Shown here one piece after another: positions 8,620-18,334 of a stretch of 64,000 nucleotides of DNA. The notes under the pieces are model-generated. The model made no database searches. It saw only the letters and a list, made by a program, of their open reading frames with translations, and had not been told where the DNA came from. The position numbers were made by a program, and so were the translations under genes. Position 1 is the stretch's first letter. The number at the start of each line of letters is the position of its first letter. Source of the DNA: Arthrobacter sp. YN (lineage in GTDB: Bacteria; Actinomycetota; Actinomycetes; Actinomycetales; Micrococcaceae); NCBI RefSeq assembly GCF_002224285.1, contig NZ_CP022436.1:2418001-2482000 (forward strand), read 5' to 3'.

Positions 8620-11600
8620 TCAGAAAGGTACTTTCGCGTTCGTCCAATTACGGTTCCAGTCCGTGGCATGCCCTGTTGCCTGGAAATCGTTTAGGTCAAT
8701 GTTTGCGAAGGGGTCGTCGAGGTAGCGGACGTCGCCGCCCGTTGAAGCGCCTGGATCAAGTCGCACGAGAGCGAGGCGATAGTGAGGGCTTGCGTTCTTA
8801 CCCGTGACGATCTCATTGTGTGTGACCCAGAATTCGACCGCTTCAGCGACATGCGCGATGACCTTGATGCGGTAGGTCTGACCGGATAGACGGTCGGTTG
8901 ACAAGATGTCGTAGCCATGGGTGTTGCTTTCTTGCGGTTCTGGGACCCGCCCGATTGCGTGCTCCTGCGTGAGTACGAGCTCAATGCTGCGACGTTGAAC
9001 AGACGTTGATGGCAGGTCGCTTGTTGTTCTGTCCTCGAAAGGAACATCGGAATCGAGCATCGCCGCGGGAAGGACAAGCGCCGCTGTGACGATTAGTGGT
9101 GATTTGGTGGACATCTTGCTTTGTTGGTCGATGAGTTCGAGCCGACGTTCGAGTCGTGTATGGAGGTCCGTGGCCTTTCTGCTCAAGCTCTCCGAGGATT
9201 CTTTCGGCTTTTCCCTAAGGGTTTCCCGCTCGGCTGCGGCTACCGCCTCGGCGAGAAGTCGTTCGATCTCGTACTTGAGGCGTGCCTCGACTAACCCGCG
9301 TTGTTTGTCGAGTTCAGCCGATCGGCGAGGCTGGATAGAAGTAAGGTAGCTGGGCAGTTCGTTTTCGATGATCCAGCTAACTGCGTTTGATTCTGCACTG
9401 TGGAGCCACGGTAGTGCCTTCGCCTGTCGAACGGCGGCAATGTCAGGGGCCGCCGTGCAGTCAAGGTAGGGAGCGGGACCTGCGGCTGTTACGTTGCCGT
9501 CCTCACTCACGTAGGCGTATCCGAATCTGCGAGCGACCGATGCGCCCAGTGAGTCGACGATCTCTTCGACAACTCCCACTAGGAGATGAGGCGACTCTAT
9601 TCGAGCGGAGACGAGTACTGTGCCTCGGTTGAGGACGCCGGCCAAAGTGGTGACTGCGTGGTCCATCACTGAGTCATGGAGAGGATGACCCGGTGCCAGC
9701 AGATCGGTGGTTCCCCCCTCGTTGTGTACGCGGCTCAGATCGAAAGTCACGCGCTCATATTTCGAGGCGACGGGGCCGTACTTGCCGTTCCTAAGCGCGG
9801 ACGGTACATAAGCGATCTCGTAGCGGCCCTTCTCTCGCCTTGCTATTTTGCCGCCAAATCGGGTGAAGGCCTCTTTGAACGCCAGTTCGATGTAGTGAGG
9901 CTGAAGGCGGCGAGCTCGAGCTGCATCCATCGTCGCTCGGAGGCTGGCAAGATCGGCGTCGGACAGGTGTTCACTGGCTAGGGCACGTTCGTTGAGCAGT
10001 TCTTCCAACCCTTCGGAGACGCTTCTGTCGATAATCTGGTGCATACGTGCCCTGGTTTCAGGTAGTTCACCGTAGCGAATGGCTTCTATCAGCAGTTCCC
10101 GAAGGGGGGTGTCTGCGAAAGCCGAACCAAGGACATCGAAAACATTCCCGTCGTAGGCTTTTCGCTGCTCTTCAATCTTGTTAAGTAGGGCCGTGAAGAC
10201 TTCACCCTCCCGCGTATTTGCGGCAACGAGGTTCCATAGTCGACAGACCTCAGTCTGTCCGATGCGGTGAATACGCCCGAAGCGCTGTTCGATGCGGTTT
10301 GGATTCCACGGCAGGTCGTAATTGACCATCAAATGTGCAGCTTGGAGATTCAAACCCTCGCCAGCTGCGTCCGTTGCCAACATTATTTGGCAGTCAGGAT
10401 TCTTAGTGAACTCCTCGGTTATCGCTCGTCGATCGTTCCTCCGGATGCCGCCATGGATCGCGACGACAGCCTTCGGGCGGCCAATCAGTTGCGTGATGCG
10501 CTCCATTAGGTAGTTCAAGGTGTCTCGGTGCTCGGTGAAAATAATGAGCTTGCGTGGTTTCCCATTGGAATCCAGTGGGATGACGTTGTCCTCGAGGATC
10601 AAGCGAAGCTCTGACCACTTCTTGTCCTCCCCGCGGTTGCGTACTTCCATCGCGACCTTTGCTAGTGACTCGAGCTCGAGAATCTCTGATTCCAGCTCGA
10701 CGATGGTCTCTGCGGCCGTCGCAGCATCAACCAGGTTCTCTTCGAATTCCTCAACATCTTCAGCGGACACCTCGACATAATCGATATCCGAAGTTAGGTA
10801 CTTGTAGCGGTCGGGTCTGAGGGCATCGCGGTCCTCGCGATAGGTGCCGTTTTCAATGCCACGCTTAGTGAGCTCCAGCCGCTGTGCTCGACGTACCAGA
10901 CTGCGGTGGATAGCCTCGGGGCTCGAAGCAAGTCTCCGTTGCAAAACGGTCAATGCAAAGCCGACGGTGTTACGACGTTTGCCGTCGAGCTTGGCTGCTC
11001 GATTCATCCCGTTACGAACGTAATCGGTCACCAGCTCGTAGAGGTCATTCTCCACTTCAGTGAGCTCATAGGGGATAGACTCTGCGACCCTTTCCGGAAA
11101 GAGCTTGCGGCCCTCAAACGTGAGTAGATCTTCTTTGACCATCCGGCGCATGACGTCACTGGTGTCCACGGAGATGCCGTTCTTACCGGCAAAGCGGTCC
11201 TTGTCGAGCAAGCTTAGAAAAAGTTGGAAATCTTCCTCTTTACCCGAGTGCGGTGTCGCGGTCATGAGAAGAAAGTGCCGAGCTACCTCGCCGATCAGCT
11301 CACCTAGTTGGAACCGTTTGGTTTTCTCCAACTTGTTGCCGAAGTAGTGTGCACCCATTCGATGCGCCTCATCTACGATGGCCAAGTCCCATTGACTATT
11401 CCGTAGCCTCTGCTGGAGGTCGTCGTTGCGTGCGAGCTGGTCCATGCGCGCGATGAGGAGCGGGTGATTGTCAAAGATGTCATGGCCCAGATTCGTATCA
11501 ATCATCGGCGTGGTCAGGATCTCGAATGACAGACCGAACTTGAAGAACAACTCGTCCTGCCACTGTTCAACGAGGCCGCCTGGTGCAACGATGAGACACC

Positions 11601-12117
11601 GTTGCACGTCTTCGCGAAGAATCAGCTCCTTGATGAAGAGCCCCGCCATGATCGTTTTCCCGGCCCCTGGATCGTCGGCTAACAGGAACCGCAAAGGGGT
11701 GCGCGGCAACAGCTCGCCGTATACGGCACGGATTTGGTGAGGAAGTGGTTGTACGTTACTCGTCGCGACAGCGAGCATGGGATCGTACAGGCCCGCGAGC
11801 TTTATTCGCTGTGCCTCGGCGACGGTTTTGAAGTCGATTGAAGAAGCGTCGAAGGGGCGGCTTCCTGAAGTTGAGATCGCAAGCGTTTCTTCGTCACGCC
11901 TGAACATTACGCGCTGCCCCAAGCCCCCGGACGATGTCTTGTACGTCAGCTCAACTGCGTCCCGACCATGCGGTTGGCCGAAAATCACCTGCACGACCTC
12001 ATGAGGCACTACGCCAGTGATTTGCAGGCCCGGCGCCAAGTCCTCTAACTTCAATTGATTATCTCCAGCTTCGCGTAACATGCTATCCAACCGGCCCAGT
12101 TCGCGTCGGACCTTCAA
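8620..12117 (-). CDS. SNF2-family helicase with DUF3883-like C-terminus (DrmD-like)
   Basis: 1165 residues. Motor motifs appear in order: PHQIRAVYGELL (Q region), ADDPGAGKT (about residue 149), IVDEAHRMG (about 247), LLMTATPHSGK (about 285), then the second lobe with AGEGLNLQAAHLMVNYDLPW and EQRFGRIHRIGQ (about 590-620). The final part, GYDILSTDRLSGQTYRIKVI and VEFWVTHNEI (from about 1067), resembles DUF3883, found on DISARM DrmD and other defence helicases. No DISARM partners (drmA, drmB, drmC, methylase) are nearby, so it is not a DISARM locus. The annotated start is TTG 12117. ATG 12081 is an alternative and would widen the divergent gap from 30 to 66 bp. A defence role is inferred from context. 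Confidence 0.82.
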   Translation of the reverse strand: MKVRRELGRLDSMLREAGDNQLKLEDLAPGLQITGVVPHEVVQVIFGQPHGRDAVELTYKTSSGGLGQRVMFRRDEETLAISTSGSRPFDASSIDFKTVAEAQRIKLAGLYDPMLAVATSNVQPLPHQIRAVYGELLPRTPLRFLLADDPGAGKTIMAGLFIKELILREDVQRCLIVAPGGLVEQWQDELFFKFGLSFEILTTPMIDTNLGHDIFDNHPLLIARMDQLARNDDLQQRLRNSQWDLAIVDEAHRMGAHYFGNKLEKTKRFQLGELIGEVARHFLLMTATPHSGKEEDFQLFLSLLDKDRFAGKNGISVDTSDVMRRMVKEDLLTFEGRKLFPERVAESIPYELTEVENDLYELVTDYVRNGMNRAAKLDGKRRNTVGFALTVLQRRLASSPEAIHRSLVRRAQRLELTKRGIENGTYREDRDALRPDRYKYLTSDIDYVEVSAEDVEEFEENLVDAATAAETIVELESEILELESLAKVAMEVRNRGEDKKWSELRLILEDNVIPLDSNGKPRKLIIFTEHRDTLNYLMERITQLIGRPKAVVAIHGGIRRNDRRAITEEFTKNPDCQIMLATDAAGEGLNLQAAHLMVNYDLPWNPNRIEQRFGRIHRIGQTEVCRLWNLVAANTREGEVFTALLNKIEEQRKAYDGNVFDVLGSAFADTPLRELLIEAIRYGELPETRARMHQIIDRSVSEGLEELLNERALASEHLSDADLASLRATMDAARARRLQPHYIELAFKEAFTRFGGKIARREKGRYEIAYVPSALRNGKYGPVASKYERVTFDLSRVHNEGGTTDLLAPGHPLHDSVMDHAVTTLAGVLNRGTVLVSARIESPHLLVGVVEEIVDSLGASVARRFGYAYVSEDGNVTAAGPAPYLDCTAAPDIAAVRQAKALPWLHSAESNAVSWIIENELPSYLTSIQPRRSAELDKQRGLVEARLKYEIERLLAEAVAAAERETLREKPKESSESLSRKATDLHTRLERRLELIDQQSKMSTKSPLIVTAALVLPAAMLDSDVPFEDRTTSDLPSTSVQRRSIELVLTQEHAIGRVPEPQESNTHGYDILSTDRLSGQTYRIKVIAHVAEAVEFWVTHNEIVTGKNASPHYRLALVRLDPGASTGGDVRYLDDPFANIDLNDFQATGHATDWNRNWTNAKVPF

Positions 12118-12147
12118 TCATCTTGAAGAATACAGCCAGGGGGTCCG

Positions 12148-15100
12148 ATGAAGCGCGCCGAGCGTGAACAAATAAGCGTGCTGATCGAACAAGTGCAGGG
12201 ATGGATTCAGTGGGTCAAAGAAGTCCGGCAGCTTGCTGAACACTTGCCATTTTCCGGGCCGGCCAAATTGGCGGACGAGGACTGGAACTTGTTGACCAGG
12301 GTTGAGGAGGCCGCCAAATCTGGCGATCTCGACGAGGCTAGCCGTCTAACACACTCAACCTGGCTCACGAGCGTCAAGAGGGTCCGAAACGCGCAGGATG
12401 CCACTGCCCGACTCGGTTACTTCCGGGATTGGTATTGCTCGATCGGCGGCCCGCAACGGCTTGAGCAGCTCCACAAAGAACTGACAGCCCGCAGAGTCGC
12501 TGAACGCGTCGATCTCGCCGGAATTCTGAACTCGCTAACGGTAACCGGAAACAAGGCGTCACAGATGCTCAACGACGCGTCTCATCTGCCAATCACTCGA
12601 GACGGGGCCCTCGGAGCTGACGAACGTGAGGCTGGGTTGGCTCAAGTCCAGCTTCTTCTCGAGCACCACCAAGAGTCGATGAAACTGCTGGATCCGTCCT
12701 GGTGTGCGGCTGGGGCTTGCGGTGAGGCCCACAAGTCCACTGCCATCCTGCTTCAAGCGCAGAATGTAGGGCGCAAGAACGGGACTGAAGAGCGGATCAA
12801 TGCTGCCGCAGTCCGCGTTTCTGTTCAACTTGCTCGTGAGCGCTCCCGGCTTCCGCAGATCTTTGCAGATTTGGCGGTCTGGCGGGCAGCCGCAAGACAG
12901 GCCGAGTTCAGCGCAGAGCACATGACGATCGGTCCTGCGGTGGTGCTGTCGGAGTCCGAATCGCGCACGATGGATGCTCTGATCCAGACTTACGACTCAG
13001 ATGCTGGGGATTCTGACGTCGTCGCAGCGGAGGAGAGTTGCAGAAGCCATTCGTGCTCGAAGACTCACGAAGCAACAGCCCGACTGGCAACTTTGCACGC
13101 CTCACTCACCGCCCAAGAAACGAACCCCATACTCAGTGTGGCCGAACGGGTTCAGACTGCACGATCCGCGGAGCTGAAGCGACTTCGCAGGGTCTTGGAT
13201 GACTTCGAATCCTGGGACAGGTCGGCCTCAGCCATTATGCGCGGAGCCACGCACCTTCCGGTAACGAAGACATTCGCTCTCACCGAAGGAGAGCGAATGG
13301 CGGCGGCAACCATTCGAGAAGTGGTAGCTGAACACGGCCATGAGGTACGTCAGCTCCTTGATCCCTCATGGTGTGAATCTGGGTCCTGTGCTGGCGTTCA
13401 CGCAGCTGCATCGCTTTTAAATGAGGCATATCTGGACTTGTGCGCTTCGGGCGGTGGGGAAGCAGTTATCGCGGCCGGTGACTGCATACAAGAACAGATA
13501 AAGGATGAACGGAGGCAGCTGAGCACGGCATTGGCGGACGTTGAGGAGTGGGGGAGATCAGCGTCAGTTGCGTTGCACGTCGCGGAGCATCTGCCCCTGA
13601 CACGCACCGGCTGCCTTTCAGAGGTCGAGAGCACTGCTGCGGCGACGGTCCTAAACCTCAAAGAAGAGCATGGTTCGCAGGCTAGGCGCCTCATCGACCC
13701 GAACTCATGCGATTCGGACGGCTGCCAAGCGGCCCATGAATCTGCGTCTCTGCTGAGCCAGGCTCACACGAATCTGTTGGCCTCAGATGAGGGGCCCGCG
13801 CTCATAGCGGCCCGTGAGCGCGTAGATAATCTTCTGAGGGACGAGCGAGAGAAGGTCGAAGCTCTCTACCAAGATGTCCTAGTCTGGCCGGAACTGGTGC
13901 AACAGATTCAGGACACCCGCACGGATGCGTTTGCCAACGCGAAGGCTACAGTCGAGCAACTGATTGAGGACTCGGCCTCCATTAAGTTCAGCCGCGCAGC
14001 CATGAGGTTGCTTCCACTGCGAGAGAGCAGTGGCGTCTTGGTTCCCAGCCTCTTAGTCCTTAGGGACTTTGCTCTCACACAAAGGGACGACGAGTTCCTG
14101 GCTGAAACCGTCGCATTGGCTAGCCGGGTCGTCGCGGCGGTTGCTGACGGCTTCAACTCCGAATGGGAGTGCGGCGGCGAAGGAAAATGCGAACGCGCAC
14201 ACCAAGTTATTCCGGAGGCGTACGAAGCTGCCAACTTTGTTAGGGCGCAACTTTCCCGACTGAATATCAACCTCGGTGATCTGTCGACTGACCCCAATCA
14301 GCTACTCGATACCTCCCTTGGGCTTAAAAGCTACCTACCCGCCCATTACACGATCGTCGAGACGCTCCCTCCTGAATCACTAAAGGACGCTTGGGAGAAG
14401 CTCCCGTTCATCATCAACGCTGAGAATGCCACCAAAGAGGCAGCTGCCGCGGCACGCGCAGCGGCAGACAAAGTCCGAGCTCGAGACGTGAGCCATGCGC
14501 TGAAGGCGATGGATCTCGATGTTTTACGCAAAGCAGCTCCGGAGCGGTCGCTTCGGACAGCTCCGTTGCAGGACTACGAGCTGAACAATGTTTGGGACGT
14601 TTTGCGCTTCCAAGAAAAGTATTCACTGAAGTCTTTGCCCGGCCTTGGTGAAGCTTCCGCGAAGACAATCGCACAGGCATCACTACGTCTTTTCGAAGCT
14701 GTGCGAGAGGAGACACCCGTCCGAATCGATGTGAAGCGTAAGGGAAAAGCAACTGCCGCCCTCCTAGAGACGCTCGCACGATGGGACAACGCACGGAAGT
14801 TCAGTCCCACCAAGGATGAAGTGGCGCTGGCACGGGGTTTGTCTCGATTCCTCAAGAAAAAGAGTAGCCATGCGCCTGTCGGGGTTCTGGTGATCATAGA
14901 AGGGGAGGTTCATCTAGGCACGCTAGCCGCTTCAGATGTGTTAAACGACGCGCTGAATCGTACCCTTCTTCCCTTCGGTATTTCAGGCATTTGGACCGAC
15001 TTCCTCTCCCGGCCCGCTGATTACTTCGGCATGCTCACTGAACTTGGATTCATGACCGAGGACGAGAAGAGCATGCATGGCGATCTCCCGGAGGAGATCG

Positions 15101-16443
15101 TTGAAGCAGTGCGCCACAAGGAACTCAAGAGGGACTATCTCACCGCCTCGCTTCGCGCCTATCAAAGCTTCGGTGCGCGGTTCGCGCTCGTACAGGAAAA
15201 GGTGGTCATCGGTGACGAGATGGGGCTGGGTAAGACTGTTGAAGCACTTGCTGTTCTCGCCCACCTCCGTGCACGGGGTCAATCGCATTTTCTCGTTGTC
15301 TGTCCGGCCGCGGTTGTAAGTAACTGGACACGCGAGACAGCAAGACATACCACGCTGAAGGCCGCACGCCTCCACGGAACACTATGGGAGCGAAACCAGG
15401 CGGCTAAGGCGTGGGTTAAGAACGGCGGCGTTGCCGTCACTACATACGATCTGCTGCCGTGGACCAAGGAGTACTTGGGCGCAATCGAGCTGGGGGGCGT
15501 CATTGTCGATGAGGCACACTACATCAAGAATCCCAGGGCGAAGCGGTCGCTTGCAGCCGCTGAGATCATCGGTTCCACGAAGTACGCGATCTTGATGACT
15601 GGCACGCCGTTGGAAAACAGCGTTGCCGAGTTCCGCAACCTGATCGGCTTTATCCGCCCAGACCTGGCGGAGGAAGCGCCTGAATATCTCGCCACGGCTT
15701 TTCGCAAGCATGTCGCCCCTGCCTACCTACGTCGTAACCAGGAGGATGTGCTCACGGAACTTCCCGAAGTAGTCGAGGTAGACGATTGGATGGGGATGAC
15801 ACCCTCCGATGAACGGGCTTACGGCGGGGCAGTAAGGGACGGCCAATTCATGTTAATGCGACGCGCCGCCATGATGTCAGAGCAATCCATGAAGGTAAGC
15901 CGACTTCTTGAGATCGCAGAAGAGGCCGAAGCGAATGGACGACGAATTATCGTCTTTTCATACTTCCGAGAAGTCCTGAACCAGGTCGCAGGGCTATTAC
16001 CAGGTCAGGTGTTCGGCCCTCTCACCGGATCTCTCCCCGCAGCGGAACGCCAAAAGCTCGTTGACCGCTTCTCACAAGCAGGGCACGGTGCCGTCCTGGT
16101 TGCGCAGATTACTGCGGGCGGGGTCGGCTTGAATATTCAGTCGGCGTCAGTCGTTGTTATTTGCGAGCCGCAGATCAAACCCACGATGGAATCACAGGCG
16201 ATCGCGAGAGCTCACCGCATGGGTCAGACCGACACGGTTCAGGTGCATCGCTTGCTTACGGAAGATAGCGTCGACGAGCGCATCCGCGACATCTTGAAGG
16301 ACAAGAGACAGCTCTTTGACGAGTTCGCTCGGGACAGTTTTATCGCTAAGCAGGCTCCCGACGCGGTAGACGTCTCTGAGGTTGAGATTGCGCGACGTGT
16401 TGTGGCAGCGGAACGCGAAAGACTATCTATTGTGGCCGAGTAA
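12148..16443 (+). CDS. SNF2 helicase with tandem C-x4-C-x3-H repeats and HhH motif
   Basis: 1431 residues from ATG 12148, behind an AGGGGGT ribosome site. The N-terminal 700 residues are built from repeated units with the pattern W...A..HLP(x)T...L..E, then about 40 residues, then (DP)SWC-x4-C-x3-H. The first Cys of successive motifs falls at residues about 186, 298, 409 and 521 (period 111-112), with a fifth, spaced variant C-x5-C-x3-H at 675. An extra unit lacking the Cys pair starts near residue 20. A helix-hairpin-helix-like LKSLPGLGEASAKTI lies near 830. The SNF2 motor follows: DEMGLGKT about 1021, IVDEAHYIKNP about 1118, MTGTPLEN about 1151, GGVGLNIQSASVVV and ARAHRMGQTDTV about 1325-1365. 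I do not recognise the repeat; zinc binding is an inference. Confidence 0.85.
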   Translation: MKRAEREQISVLIEQVQGWIQWVKEVRQLAEHLPFSGPAKLADEDWNLLTRVEEAAKSGDLDEASRLTHSTWLTSVKRVRNAQDATARLGYFRDWYCSIGGPQRLEQLHKELTARRVAERVDLAGILNSLTVTGNKASQMLNDASHLPITRDGALGADEREAGLAQVQLLLEHHQESMKLLDPSWCAAGACGEAHKSTAILLQAQNVGRKNGTEERINAAAVRVSVQLARERSRLPQIFADLAVWRAAARQAEFSAEHMTIGPAVVLSESESRTMDALIQTYDSDAGDSDVVAAEESCRSHSCSKTHEATARLATLHASLTAQETNPILSVAERVQTARSAELKRLRRVLDDFESWDRSASAIMRGATHLPVTKTFALTEGERMAAATIREVVAEHGHEVRQLLDPSWCESGSCAGVHAAASLLNEAYLDLCASGGGEAVIAAGDCIQEQIKDERRQLSTALADVEEWGRSASVALHVAEHLPLTRTGCLSEVESTAAATVLNLKEEHGSQARRLIDPNSCDSDGCQAAHESASLLSQAHTNLLASDEGPALIAARERVDNLLRDEREKVEALYQDVLVWPELVQQIQDTRTDAFANAKATVEQLIEDSASIKFSRAAMRLLPLRESSGVLVPSLLVLRDFALTQRDDEFLAETVALASRVVAAVADGFNSEWECGGEGKCERAHQVIPEAYEAANFVRAQLSRLNINLGDLSTDPNQLLDTSLGLKSYLPAHYTIVETLPPESLKDAWEKLPFIINAENATKEAAAAARAAADKVRARDVSHALKAMDLDVLRKAAPERSLRTAPLQDYELNNVWDVLRFQEKYSLKSLPGLGEASAKTIAQASLRLFEAVREETPVRIDVKRKGKATAALLETLARWDNARKFSPTKDEVALARGLSRFLKKKSSHAPVGVLVIIEGEVHLGTLAASDVLNDALNRTLLPFGISGIWTDFLSRPADYFGMLTELGFMTEDEKSMHGDLPEEIVEAVRHKELKRDYLTASLRAYQSFGARFALVQEKVVIGDEMGLGKTVEALAVLAHLRARGQSHFLVVCPAAVVSNWTRETARHTTLKAARLHGTLWERNQAAKAWVKNGGVAVTTYDLLPWTKEYLGAIELGGVIVDEAHYIKNPRAKRSLAAAEIIGSTKYAILMTGTPLENSVAEFRNLIGFIRPDLAEEAPEYLATAFRKHVAPAYLRRNQEDVLTELPEVVEVDDWMGMTPSDERAYGGAVRDGQFMLMRRAAMMSEQSMKVSRLLEIAEEAEANGRRIIVFSYFREVLNQVAGLLPGQVFGPLTGSLPAAERQKLVDRFSQAGHGAVLVAQITAGGVGLNIQSASVVVICEPQIKPTMESQAIARAHRMGQTDTVQVHRLLTEDSVDERIRDILKDKRQLFDEFARDSFIAKQAPDAVDVSEVEIARRVVAAERERLSIVAE

Positions 16444-16449
16444 GACTTG

Positions 16450-16782
16450 ATGCCCGGTCCGGAGATTCCGAAGCTATTAGTTTCGGAATCGTTCGAGAAT
16501 GCCGTCGCACTATGGGCTTGGTTTCGCAGTGAGTCGGAGCAGTGTCTTCATCCCAAGAACAACGCAGTCACGTGGGTGCAGATTGTCGAGGACAAGAAGT
16601 TGATGATGGGTGGTCTTGCGTCGGGGCTGTCCCGAGGACAATGTGAGGCCCGGTCAACAAACGACTGCTTGCTGAGCAAGGTCCGTTACCGAGGAGCGTC
16701 GCGTCGTGCCCAGGCTGCGAGCCCCTTCGCGAGGTTCTGCAATGTCATGTCGCCCGTGGGCCAAATCCGTATTAAGGTGTGA
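16450..16782 (+). pseudogene. Putative truncated ORF running into repeat copy 2
   Basis: From ATG 16450, seven bases after the helicase stop, the first 50 codons (starting MPGPEIPKLLVSESFENAV) look like a real protein start. The frame then runs into the left part of repeat copy 2 and loses coding character after about 16640. It may be a gene truncated when the repeat or its element arrived, or a chance frame. No domain is recognised. Confidence 0.3.
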
Positions 16783-17315
16783 AGGGAGGAAGTCTGATGA
16801 AGGCTTCTTACACGATCCCAGTCGGCACTTCCGGTAGCCACGGTGACTTGGCGTCCTCACCGCCGTACGTCGCGTTTTCTGGGCCATGGATGGCGTTCCG
16901 GCACCCACCGAGAGGATCAAAAGGAGTGTGGACAATGTCCACACTTTCCGCCCCGGACTTCCCCGTACAGCCGCCGGATTGCCCCGGATTCCGCATGTTT
17001 CCGCCACTTCCCAGTGTTACCAGTACCCGGAATCCCGTTCGAGTCCCACCTCGGGCACGGCATACCCCCTCGTCAGAGGGGGTTTTTGCTTTAACGTGTT
17101 GACAGCTGTTGACAGGAGCCTCTGATCTGGTGCCGGCTGTTGCCTGGCCGCCGGTTGGCCTGTTCAGATGTGGGGGAGCGGGTTCAGGGCCGTGGCTGGT
17201 GGGCCGTCCGCCTGCTTTGTGCTGGGGCTATGCGTTCCTCTCGTGGTTCGTTCGGTAGGTCGTGGTTGGCCTACACCTCTTCATGAATGGGAGGGGTGGG
17301 CACGACATGATTTAG
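16719..17315 (+). repeat. Five-copy island repeat, copy 2
   Basis: The palindrome GTGTGGACA-A-TGTCCACAC is perfect at 16926-16944. A tRNA-3'-end-like stretch lies at 17037-17058 and the terminator at 17065-17087. Palindrome centre to terminator is 130 nt. The upstream part (AGGTGTGAAGGGAGG near 16777) is shared with copy 1. After the terminator comes a tandem TGTTGACAGC-TGTTGACAGG motif and the common tail to GGCCTACACCTCTTCAT (17268) and CACGACATGA. This copy separates the defence island from the metabolic module. Gene remnants start within 100 bp of its right end. Confidence 0.88.
17065..17087 (+). terminator. Intrinsic terminator in repeat copy 2
   Basis: A CCCCCTC/GAGGGGG stem with a GTCA loop and TTTTT, identical to copy 1. 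It could serve the helicase operon upstream as well as any repeat transcript. Confidence 0.8.
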
Positions 17316-17429
17316 CGAAGCTGATTCGGAGTGATCCGGATTGGGCTATTTCGGTTTCACGAATCGGGTCCCCAGCTATTCCGGAGAAGTTACTAGTCAT
17401 CTTCCGCGATGCTCTTCGTGGTCTTCGAT

Positions 17430-17550
17430 CGGTGAGTGACCCCACGACGGCGCGGAGGGCGGCGGCGACCATGACGACTTCGGCGATGTCGGCTTGGGAA
17501 GCTCCGGCGTGGACGGCGCGCTTGGCGTCGTCCTCGATACAGAATGGGCA
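17430..17550 (-). pseudogene. CMD/AhpD-family fragment
   Basis: The minus strand reads CPFCIEDDAKRAVHAGASQ, then ADIAEVVMVAAALRAV. This is the C-x-x-C helix and following helix of carboxymuconolactone decarboxylase/AhpD-type proteins. Nothing upstream or downstream in frame continues the fold, so only the core of the gene remains. A complete CMD gene of a different sequence lies 400 bp away. Confidence 0.6.
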
Positions 17551-17663
17551 CTGCCTACGACAAACTCCCCCCGGCGGAACGACAAGCGCTCCCCAACGAA
17601 GGACACTTGGTTGCGACCCTCGAATGGGCAGAACTTAACGAAGGAGAGCTAAACCCCGACTAG
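17550..17663 (+). pseudogene. C-terminal coding remnant of unknown gene
   Basis: The plus strand gives 37 codons, TAYDKLPPAERQALPNEGH then LVATLEWAELNEGELNPD, ending in TAG. The composition is that of a genuine protein C-terminus. It abuts the oppositely oriented CMD fragment with no space between, suggesting a deletion or recombination junction at about 17550. No family is recognised. Confidence 0.4.
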
Positions 17664-17934
17664 GAGCCACCTGAGAAGAAGCATCTTCGGCACGTGGATG
17701 ACCAGAATCCCATCGAGCCGGGGGGGGCTGTGCGGGAAGCGGTGTGTGCGCGGATCTTTCATGTCTCTCCTGACAACAATTCTGGGGTGCAGCGGGTACT
17801 TCTCCGAGCGAGTCGGAATGGGCATCTGGCGGTTAGATTCAAGCGCGCGTTAGCGCCCCTGCCCCGGAACGGGCAGGGGCGCCCAGATCAGTTTCCGACG
17901 GCTTAGTCTGGTCATACCAAGCAGCGGTATTGGC

Positions 17935-18273
17935 TCAGTTCTCGTCCTCGATGACGTTCTTCAGCACGGTCGTTGCGCCCATACCGTTGGGCCAGCCGGC
18001 GTAGAACGCCAAGTGCAGCAGCGCTTCCTTGAGTTCTTCGTCGGTGACACCGTTCTGGCGGGCAAAACCGAGGTGGAACTTCAGCTGGTCCATCTTGCCC
18101 ATGGCGGTCAGCGCCGCGACTGTGATCAGGCTGCGGTCCCTCTTGGACAGATCATCGCGTTCCCACACTTCATCGAAGAGGACCCGGTCGGTGTAGTGCA
18201 CCAAGCCCTCGGCGAAGTCGCCGAAGGCGTTCTTCCCGCCGCTCCAACCGGTGCTCTGCTGTTCGTTGCTCAT
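17935..18273 (-). CDS. Carboxymuconolactone decarboxylase-family protein
   Basis: 112 residues behind a GGAGGAG ribosome site. The sequence FDEVWERDDLSKRDRSLITVAALTAMG, split into its two helices, followed by QLKFHLGFARQNGVTDEELKEALLH and AFYAGWP, is the full CMD fold of PcaC-like proteins, without the redox Cys pair of AhpD. Members act as small decarboxylases or as accessory proteins in reductase operons. It is divergent from the XRE regulator across a perfect inverted repeat, so it is probably a target of that regulator, together with the aldo/keto reductase and cupin genes. Confidence 0.85.
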   Translation of the reverse strand: MSNEQQSTGWSGGKNAFGDFAEGLVHYTDRVLFDEVWERDDLSKRDRSLITVAALTAMGKMDQLKFHLGFARQNGVTDEELKEALLHLAFYAGWPNGMGATTVLKNVIEDEN

Positions 18274-18334
18274 AGTCTTTCTCCTCCGTCCTCATTGTTC
18301 GAATGCCTCTATTCCACCGCCACGGCGGCAGCGG

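Noticed and set aside
8620..12117. A DISARM system.
   Set aside because: Only a DrmD-like helicase is present; drmA, drmB, drmC and the methylase are missing.
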